60,017 nucleotides of DNA from Planctomycetota bacterium (GTDB lineage Bacteria > Planctomycetota > UBA11346). The notes under the pieces are model-generated. The model saw only the letters and a list, made by a program, of their open reading frames with translations, was not told the DNA's origin and did not search any database. The DNA lies in the NCBI GenBank assembly GCA_022841245.1, contig JALHRW010000004.1:1-60017 (forward strand), given 5' to 3'. Made by a program: the position numbers and the translations under genes. Positions 54,061-60,017 of this stretch are shown one piece after another. The stretch's first letter is position 1; every line of letters begins with the position of its first letter.

Positions 54061-55411
54061 TTTCCAGACATCCGTTGAATCCCGCATGTTCCGGTCGACC
54101 GAAAGTCTCTTTCGTCTTGAAAACCGAACACTTACAGCGATCGCTTTTGCCTGTTGGCTACCAGCCTCTCGCGTCGCATGCCGAACTCCCCTCCTACCCT
54201 GGCTGACGCCCAGTCGCTCCCCCTCCGCATCCGCTTCGGCTTATGGATGATGTGCGGGGCAGCCCTCGGCCTGCCGGTCGACGACTTCGTCACCGCAATC
54301 GACCAGCAGTTGATCGCTGCGAGGGGCACTCTGCACGGCCAGCATCTGCGCATGACCACGGTGGAGCGTGTCGCCCATGCCAGAACCATGGAGCGCTTGG
54401 TTGGCCCGTTCCGCAACCTCTTCCATTGGATCGTCTCGCCGGAGGCCCTGATCCGCTGGCTCAAGCGCCACCAGCAACGCAGGGCCAATGGCGATGGAAA
54501 GACCGAGCCGAAGAAGCCCGGTCGGCCCTGGATCGGCCAGGAGAAGGTCGATGCCATCCTGCGCATCTACGACAGCGGACTCACCGGCCTCTCGCGCATC
54601 GTTGGCGAGATGGGCAACTGCGGCCTGAAGGTCGCTGAGAGTTCGGTCCGCCGCGTCCTGACCCAGCACGGCCGGGAGCCGACTGGCCACAACCGACGCC
54701 GGGGATCAACCTGGGCGCAGTTCTGGACCCGGCATGCCCACAGCACCGTCGGCGCCGACTTCATCCAGATGCCCATCGGCCTGCTCGGGAAGGTCGTCAA
54801 CGCCTTCGTCTTCGTCGCCATCGAGCACGACACCCGCCGCGTCCACCTGCTGGGCATAACCATCCACCCCACCGATCTCTGGATCGCCCAGTGCCTGCGC
54901 AACGCCACCATGGACGGTGAACCGCTGGCTGGCCGGAAGCACTGGATCCTCGACAATGACAGCAAGTACGGTGTGCGGACCACCGCCGTCCTGGGAAGCA
55001 AGCTGTTGCAGACCTCCATCCGCGCCCCGGACATGAACGCCTATTGCGAGCGCTTCGTCAGATCCATCTCCGAGGAGTGCCTCGACCACATTGTCTTCCT
55101 GTCCGAAGATCACCTGCGCGAGTACGTCGTCGGCTATCTGAAGCATTACAACGGTTCTCGCCCGCACCAAGGCATCGGCAACGTGCCCATTGGACCATGG
55201 CATGTCGGCACCGGCGAGATCGTGTGCGACGAGTCGCTGCACGGCCTACTGAAGTCGTTCCGCCGAGCGGCATGATGTTCGTCTACCGCTGATTCGCATC
55301 ATCGGCCCAACGGCCCGTTGCCGGAGCTTCGTTGGCTTGCTATCCAGAATTGACTATCGCATCGGGGTGCGACCCGGCTGGGACAGACGATCCTGGACGT
55401 TCCACGCCTAT
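54061..55411 (+). mobile_element. Insertion sequence with single DDE transposase
   Basis: The element is defined by R2 at 54061-54104 on the left and R1 at 55359-55411 on the right of one transposase gene. R2 and R1 also occur together, without the gene, at 52291-52430. The outer parts share TCCAG(G)-CATCC in opposite orientation, so they may be the terminal inverted repeats. Exact ends and target duplications could not be fixed by eye. Confidence 0.55.
54178..55275 (+). CDS. Integrase-core (rve) DDE transposase
   Basis: The protein has 365 residues from the ATG; a TTG eight codons upstream is possible. The N-terminal part is a helical DNA-binding region, with LSRIVGEMGNCGLKVAESSVRRVLTQHG as a probable HTH. 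The catalytic core has VGADFIQM (first Asp), LDNDSKYG (second Asp) and CERFVRSISEECLD (Glu), followed by YLKHYNGSRPHQGIGN, typical of integrase-core transposases close to IS3/IS481. All three acidic residues are present and the frame is intact, so it may be active. Confidence 0.85.
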   Translation: MPNSPPTLADAQSLPLRIRFGLWMMCGAALGLPVDDFVTAIDQQLIAARGTLHGQHLRMTTVERVAHARTMERLVGPFRNLFHWIVSPEALIRWLKRHQQRRANGDGKTEPKKPGRPWIGQEKVDAILRIYDSGLTGLSRIVGEMGNCGLKVAESSVRRVLTQHGREPTGHNRRRGSTWAQFWTRHAHSTVGADFIQMPIGLLGKVVNAFVFVAIEHDTRRVHLLGITIHPTDLWIAQCLRNATMDGEPLAGRKHWILDNDSKYGVRTTAVLGSKLLQTSIRAPDMNAYCERFVRSISEECLDHIVFLSEDHLREYVVGYLKHYNGSRPHQGIGNVPIGPWHVGTGEIVCDESLHGLLKSFRRAA

Positions 55412-55515
55412 CGGTTGTCAATCGGACGACTATATTTCACCGATCAGCCGTCACTTCGGTGTTTTGGCACCATACGCTTCGGCCTCGGCCACAGAGGCGA
55501 CGAATTGTTGAACAA

Positions 55516-56403
55516 CTATTCATTTCCGAAATCGCGCTGGACAATTCGACCTATGATTTGTGTTGTTGAAATGCCGTTATCCTTCATGTACTCACTTAAA
55601 AGCTTTCTGTTCCTGTCAAACTGCAACCAGTCAAAAATAACTGACCCGTTGGCTCCACGCTGAAAACCAAACTTATTCCATATTTTTCCTCCTTCTTGAT
55701 TCTTGATTATAAAGTGGACCCCGTCAAATAGCACACCGGTCTTTGACAATTCTTCCAATGCTCGAAACATTTCACGATAGACAATCGGCGACTGGGATAT
55801 CGCAACCTCGTGATCAACCAAGATATCGCCAGTAAATTCAGCCTTCTTTCTTCTGGAAACCACATTCTCCCAATCCCAAGTTAAGGCGCGGGCAGCCTCA
55901 GGAAACTCGCCATTATCAATATGACCAGTCGTTATCTTCAGCATTTTACTCATGTTTACCAACTCATTGGGCGTAGCGTAGCGGTACTGATCATCTACGT
56001 ATGCGACCGTAGGATCCTGAAATCGAGAAAGACGCCCTTCGTCTCGACACGCAACAATATCTGTTCTTATCCTATATAGGACTTCCTTAGTAAGAATCCC
56101 ATACGCTTGAATTGCCTTAATGTACTCGCGACGTTCGTCTGGCGTCAGTTTCCCTTCATTCATGAAATCATCCGCAAAATCCCTAAGTGATGACATCCTT
56201 CGCTGCATTTGATCAATTCGCAAAATTGCAGCGAATTTCTCATTCACATCGAGCTGCTTGGCAAGTGCATATGTATAAACCTGAACCATGAACGCCTTGT
56301 CGGAGTCTATGGTCTTTAATTCCCTAGATATAATCTCCGCCTCTACAGTTGATTCAGCGCAAAGCGTTGAAACCAACAACAATAATAAAGCGTAATGAGT
56401 CAT
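55516..56403 (-). CDS. Uncharacterised secreted protein of the toxin operon
   Basis: The protein has 295 residues with a short signal peptide (MTHYALLLLLVSTLCAES). The rest is helical and charged, with SRRKKAEFTGDILVDHEVAISQSPIVYREMFRALEELSKTGVLFDGVHF. No family is recognised. It follows the FGE-like gene by 12 bp in an AT-rich leftward operon whose first complete gene is a Hint-domain protein. It could be an immunity or accessory protein. Base composition is far more AT-rich than the left part of the window. Confidence 0.65.
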   Translation of the reverse strand: MTHYALLLLLVSTLCAESTVEAEIISRELKTIDSDKAFMVQVYTYALAKQLDVNEKFAAILRIDQMQRRMSSLRDFADDFMNEGKLTPDERREYIKAIQAYGILTKEVLYRIRTDIVACRDEGRLSRFQDPTVAYVDDQYRYATPNELVNMSKMLKITTGHIDNGEFPEAARALTWDWENVVSRRKKAEFTGDILVDHEVAISQSPIVYREMFRALEELSKTGVLFDGVHFIIKNQEGGKIWNKFGFQRGANGSVIFDWLQFDRNRKLLSEYMKDNGISTTQIIGRIVQRDFGNE

Positions 56404-56415
56404 TGAATCAGGCCC

Positions 56416-57228
56416 TCACAATTCAGCAACCAGGCGCAAACCGCTGCCAGGAGTCCACTCATCCTCGCCGTACAGACACCTATTGTACCTAACGATGGAA
56501 TCCAATGCATAGCTATACTCACCCCCCTTGGCAATAAAATACTCCCCGCGGGTATTATGGTAGTCAGTCGCGCTGTCTGGAAGTCGTATCAATTTTGGCT
56601 TGGATGGAAACTTGTTAGATCGGTCAGATTTATCCGATACAAACTCAGATACCAAACCGATAGCGTCAAATATGCCAAAACCATTCGGCTTCCGAGTTCC
56701 GACTTCCACCATTCTCTTCAAAGGCACTTCAATATCGGGCGCGTTTCCAAATACCTCATATTGATCTGCTTCTTGAATGACATGTGGCTGCCGGAGTTCG
56801 CGGGACGATGCAAAGGTAGCATTCGTCCAATGCAAATCACATTGCGAACCACCTGAAGCATAATATTCGTATTCCAATTCGGTAGGCAACCTAACTGGCC
56901 GTCCAAGATACTTGGAAGCTGCATCCGCAAAGGAATAGCAATCGCTCGGTGACAAGCAATCCGCTGGCAAATCCTCGTCGTTTCCAATGAGGATTCTATC
57001 ATTAACCGAAGCATAACGAGACCAAGGGGTGGTTTTCATGATGGAATACCAAAAGCCCCGTGTAACCGGATGAGCCATGACCTCAAACGCTTGGCTTATC
57101 ATATATTGCCTAGACCCTTTGGAAAACGATGCTCGACCCTCCGTAAGTATCTTTACAAAATACGGAGATTGGGGGGAGAGAAAATTGACGGAACCGGGTT
57201 CCATTCGAACAAAATAAGGTGTTTTCAT
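56416..57228 (-). CDS. FGE-sulfatase (SUMF1-like) domain protein
   Basis: The protein has 270 residues. EVMAHPVTRGFWYSIM, LGRPVRLPTELEYEYYASGG, KPNGFGIFDAIGLVSEFVSD and the C-terminal GSGLRLVAEL follow the formylglycine-generating-enzyme-like fold. Conserved catalytic cysteines of true FGE are not evident. No signal peptide is seen. The ATG overlaps the stop of the Hint-domain gene (ATGA), so translation is coupled. It may be an immunity protein, a modifier or a binding partner of the toxin candidate. Confidence 0.75.
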   Translation of the reverse strand: MKTPYFVRMEPGSVNFLSPQSPYFVKILTEGRASFSKGSRQYMISQAFEVMAHPVTRGFWYSIMKTTPWSRYASVNDRILIGNDEDLPADCLSPSDCYSFADAASKYLGRPVRLPTELEYEYYASGGSQCDLHWTNATFASSRELRQPHVIQEADQYEVFGNAPDIEVPLKRMVEVGTRKPNGFGIFDAIGLVSEFVSDKSDRSNKFPSKPKLIRLPDSATDYHNTRGEYFIAKGGEYSYALDSIVRYNRCLYGEDEWTPGSGLRLVAEL

Positions 57229-59438
57229 GGATAAATGGCCTTTAGTTTAGCAAAGTGCTGTCCTAACAAAAGATTAATCTCACCTAACTCAACCCCCTTA
57301 AAAAAGTCCTTGACGCCCTTAGTCATGTCTAAATGCCATGTAGCTTTGTCGAACCCAGTTACAAGTCCATTTCCATCACGAATCAACGCATTTTCAAATG
57401 TATCATTCATTAGCTTATGCCAGTCCCCGGCTACGCCTAACCCACGCATTGGCGGATTCAGGTTAGGATACCAGCCATGACCAAGCTGATACTTTTTATT
57501 ATTCACCCAGATGAACCCGTCTTTGCCCAAGCCCTTAGCATTGAACCACAGCTCCTTAGCCGGCGATCGCAACGCATCCATTGCCATCATGAGTTTATGC
57601 GCAGCAGCACTATCGACAGTTTCAGACAATATTTTCGATACATTGGTGCGCGGTATCCATTCATGGAAGCCCGGGGTGATGTCATACATCAACTGAGAAA
57701 TGGCACGCGCCGTTGACTTAAACTGCATCGGATTGACTTTTGAGGCCGTTGCAGCTAATTGATAAAATTGATCAAATTTCGTGTAGTCTGTCAGGAGCTT
57801 GCGCATGCCACCAACCTCACTTCCTCCGCCAAGTTGGTGCAAAAACAGAACTCCACATTTCCCATTGTGAACAATTATCGACCTGTCTGAAACTACAAAG
57901 TTTTGGGCCCATCCAACCGTCAACCCGACTACGATAGTTGGACTATTTAGACGCAGATAATCAGATGACTCAACTCGAAATATCCCTTCAACCCCAGTGA
58001 GGTAATCTCCTGCACGAACCGCACAGGCAGGCTTCCATTCCTGCACACCACTTCGATCTGATAGCAATAGATGATCTGGCGTGCATTCAATCACCACGCC
58101 ACCAACTTCAATTCGCTGAATATTCGTGGTTTCACCAAATCGCACCTCGCGAATCGCCTGCTTCTCTACACGCCGGTCCCCAACGGCGACCAAAATCTCA
58201 TCTCCGATTGTCAGTTTTTCAATAGCTGTTCTTCCATTCCCGGTTTGTACCAACTGACCAGCTGCGATACACCGATCCCCTTGACACATGATTGTCTTTG
58301 CCCACTTAGGCCAAACTTTCCCGTATCGCTTGGTAAGGATGTCAGCGAAATCCGTCAACTTATCCTTTGAAAAGATGTCTGGCGCTTCATTTCTAAGGGA
58401 CGCGAGCCATTCAATTTCATCTGCGGTCATCTTCAAAATGGCTTCACTGCCAGGCTTCGGCAGACCATTCACCAAATCGTCCACTTTAAATATCTTGAGG
58501 TCTTCAATTTTACGCCATGCAACTCCTCCCACCTTCTTGAATGCCCCAAGACAGGGAGCCATATCTAGAATACCCCATAAATCGCCGTCGCGCAATTTTG
58601 CGACACCGATTATGACACTGCCAGCACCGCTTGCACTGAAGGCAAACTCAAACGTATTTCCGTAGACATTGACTACTTTTAAGAGGTCAACACCCCACTT
58701 TTGACGCATATTGTTCGACCTCTGAATTATAATATCAAATTCATCGTTCCCCATCACCACAAGGCGATAATCATCGTAGTAACCAAGCGCACTCCAAGGA
58801 ATGGTATTTTTCTTTTTTAAATCCTCGAGGAAGGCGATGTAGTGATTAAACAACTGACCGGCCGCCTGGACAAGAGAGAGGTTTTTACCGGGAATTTTAA
58901 CAATAATTCTGTCAATATTATTTTCTCGCTCTAGTGAAACCATTACCGCAGAAACACTGTCATCCTTGACAATGAGATGGTGCGGGTGTCCCGGATTTCG
59001 AATAAACTGAACAAGTTTCTCTCCGACACCATTAGCTTCTGCCGCTTCTAGGAATCTCAGCACCGACTGAGGATCTTCGATTGTCTGCTCTGGAAGCTCA
59101 ACAGTAGGAGGATCGTCCCAATAGTCCTGAGCATCGCGCGGTGGCCCTTCGAAATACAACTCATCCTGCGTTACACCGTCGCTTGTCACAATATAATTGC
59201 GCCACTCGAAGGGGAAAACATACCTAGTGACAACTTTTACGAAATCAGGGTCAGAGGTCTTTAATAACGCAATTACATCAGGAGAACCCGCCAGGATAAA
59301 AACTTTTCCGGGGTGCTGCGGACTTTCATAGACGTACTGGTGATCATCAACGCCAGCAGCATTCACTGTTGTCGGCAATGAAGATAGTAATGCAATAATG
59401 GATAAGGGTATCCATGCGAAGTAAGCCAAGAATGTCAC
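57225..59438 (-). CDS. Secreted Hint-domain protein, polymorphic-toxin candidate
   Basis: The protein has 737 residues with a signal peptide (MTFLAYFAWIPLSIIALLSSLPTTVNA). Residues ~30-385 are of unknown fold. A Hint autoprocessing domain spans ~390-525: it begins CIAAGQLVQTGNGRTAIEKLTIGDEILV, has CTPDHLLLSD with the TxxH-type His, and ends IIVHN. The last ~210 residues, including GFHEWIPRTN and GKDGFIWVNNKKYQLGHGWYPN, form a distinct C-terminal domain in the position of a toxin. In polymorphic toxins Hint releases such a tip. No known toxin family is recognised. It overlaps both neighbours by 4 bp. Confidence 0.75.
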   Translation of the reverse strand: MTFLAYFAWIPLSIIALLSSLPTTVNAAGVDDHQYVYESPQHPGKVFILAGSPDVIALLKTSDPDFVKVVTRYVFPFEWRNYIVTSDGVTQDELYFEGPPRDAQDYWDDPPTVELPEQTIEDPQSVLRFLEAAEANGVGEKLVQFIRNPGHPHHLIVKDDSVSAVMVSLERENNIDRIIVKIPGKNLSLVQAAGQLFNHYIAFLEDLKKKNTIPWSALGYYDDYRLVVMGNDEFDIIIQRSNNMRQKWGVDLLKVVNVYGNTFEFAFSASGAGSVIIGVAKLRDGDLWGILDMAPCLGAFKKVGGVAWRKIEDLKIFKVDDLVNGLPKPGSEAILKMTADEIEWLASLRNEAPDIFSKDKLTDFADILTKRYGKVWPKWAKTIMCQGDRCIAAGQLVQTGNGRTAIEKLTIGDEILVAVGDRRVEKQAIREVRFGETTNIQRIEVGGVVIECTPDHLLLSDRSGVQEWKPACAVRAGDYLTGVEGIFRVESSDYLRLNSPTIVVGLTVGWAQNFVVSDRSIIVHNGKCGVLFLHQLGGGSEVGGMRKLLTDYTKFDQFYQLAATASKVNPMQFKSTARAISQLMYDITPGFHEWIPRTNVSKILSETVDSAAAHKLMMAMDALRSPAKELWFNAKGLGKDGFIWVNNKKYQLGHGWYPNLNPPMRGLGVAGDWHKLMNDTFENALIRDGNGLVTGFDKATWHLDMTKGVKDFFKGVELGEINLLLGQHFAKLKAIYP

Positions 59439-60017
59439 GGCGCGGTCTCCTGGGGAATTGCTGACGGCTTCAGATCGAGCATAACACCTTCGATGTCCAG
59501 CTTTGGCACTTCATCTAAAGGTGGACCGCGCACATTGAATACCATCATATAGACATCGCCAATTTCTGGCAGAGTTTCGGACAGCGGCGCAATCGTCACG
59601 CCTGATGGCGTCCACAAATGGGGCTCATCTGGGCCATTCTGTGTTATGATCCGATCTACATGCATAGCCAACGTAGCCTTGCATAACTGACCAGCAATAT
59701 CTTGATACTCCAAAGATATAAACCCGAAATCGTCTATTTGTACGGTGTCATCAATAACGAACTCGCCCGTTAATGCTCGGCGAGTCCAGACCGCATCGCC
59801 AGCACTGAACGTCGCTGGGACAGCCAGCAACTGCTCGTCATTCACATACATCTTAATGATTCCCGGGCCGGCATCGCCTTTGGTTCCAAATGCGCCCACG
59901 GGATCAGTCACACGACCGACAATCCGAACATTGACAACGCCATCGGTAACGCTTGCCTCTGCACTCGATATGGTAATGCCAGGCTCGTGACTGGAATCGG
60001 TGTTGATTCGAGGCGCC
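59435..60017 (-). CDS. Surface-type protein upstream of the Hint gene (5' partial)
   Basis: The frame is open to the window edge, so only the C-terminal ~193 residues are seen. Segments such as ITISSAEASVTDGVVNVRIVGRVTDPVGAFG, KMYVNDEQLLAVPATFSAGDAVWTRRALTGEFVI look like Ig-like or stalk repeats of large surface proteins. The stop overlaps the Hint-protein ATG. It may be the stalk or carrier part of the same export or toxin system. Confidence 0.6.
   Translation of the reverse strand, partial: APRINTDSSHEPGITISSAEASVTDGVVNVRIVGRVTDPVGAFGTKGDAGPGIIKMYVNDEQLLAVPATFSAGDAVWTRRALTGEFVIDDTVQIDDFGFISLEYQDIAGQLCKATLAMHVDRIITQNGPDEPHLWTPSGVTIAPLSETLPEIGDVYMMVFNVRGPPLDEVPKLDIEGVMLDLKPSAIPQETAP

Noticed and set aside
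58071-58370. Open frame on the plus strand within the Hint gene
   Set aside because: It lies opposite a coherent Hint domain and has no plausible start or family.
57225-59438. Intein interpretation of the Hint domain
   Set aside because: The flanking sequences do not form a known split host protein, and the Hint domain is followed by a terminal domain as in polymorphic toxins; a true intein with a C-extein is less likely but not excluded.

Overview
The window is a chromosomal segment of a Gram-negative bacterium. Three things show this: outer-membrane genes (a TonB-dependent receptor and barrel proteins), Tat-exported periplasmic redox enzymes and lipoproteins. Base composition is clearly GC-rich from 1 to about 55.3 kb, then drops sharply to AT-rich sequence up to the right end. 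The gene mix (DUF2934, PocR-type hybrid kinase, bacterial Ser/Thr kinase, GH78 rhamnosidase, Hint-bearing surface protein) would fit the PVC group or Acidobacteria, but nothing in the window fixes the phylum.

Region 1 (1-19.6 kb) is a nitrate-respiration and molybdenum-cofactor region. An assimilatory-type nitrate reductase fused to an FAD/NAD(P)H diaphorase runs off the left edge. It is followed by a NarX/NarL-like two-component pair. A leftward operon (tetraheme cytochrome, Tat-exported FeS protein, hemerythrin, NrfD-hemerythrin fusion) and a rightward operon (napD, napA, a duplicated tetraheme napB, a napH-napG fusion, napF-like, a 95-residue unknown, a double hemerythrin) diverge from a 121-bp spacer. 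That spacer holds two perfect FNR/DNR-type dyads. mobA, moaA and a frameshifted tatA follow, so cofactor synthesis and Tat export lie beside their client enzymes; a GH78 gene is interposed.

Region 2 (19.7-27.4 kb) is an arsenic island: arsR, acr3, arsC, arsM and an MFS exporter, then a second arsR with its own operator. The same operator motif recurs before a permease / mini-thioredoxin / ArsE-like / ArsF / ArsG block for organoarsenicals. An L,D-transpeptidase follows.

Region 3 (28.4-32.0 kb) is a lower-GC leftward cassette: an ECF sigma factor fused to a phenylalanyl-tRNA-synthetase-alpha-like domain that has lost the class II motif 3 arginine, then a nucleotidyltransferase, an unknown protein and a DUF1028 Ntn-hydrolase-like protein. 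I regard it as the best candidate for an undescribed system.

Region 4 (32.5-45.1 kb) carries small envelope proteins, glgX, ppk2, a barrel protein, a PocR hybrid histidine kinase, a receiver / degenerate AAA+ / Ser-Thr kinase fusion and an MscS channel.

Region 5 (45.1-53.5 kb) is heavily rearranged. Truncated pieces of OMP85, a polyketide-synthase ketoreductase, CheR, a CheA-type HPt protein and a FecB-like binding protein are joined end to end, beside an intact TonB receptor and a PAS histidine kinase. It also holds relics of the L,D-transpeptidase and a MITE-like derivative of the nearby insertion sequence.

Region 6 (53.4-60.0 kb) starts at a tRNA-Leu 3' fragment with its terminator, the signature of a tRNA-targeted island end. 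It continues through an insertion sequence into an AT-rich leftward operon with a Hint-domain polymorphic-toxin candidate, an FGE-like protein and an unknown secreted protein.
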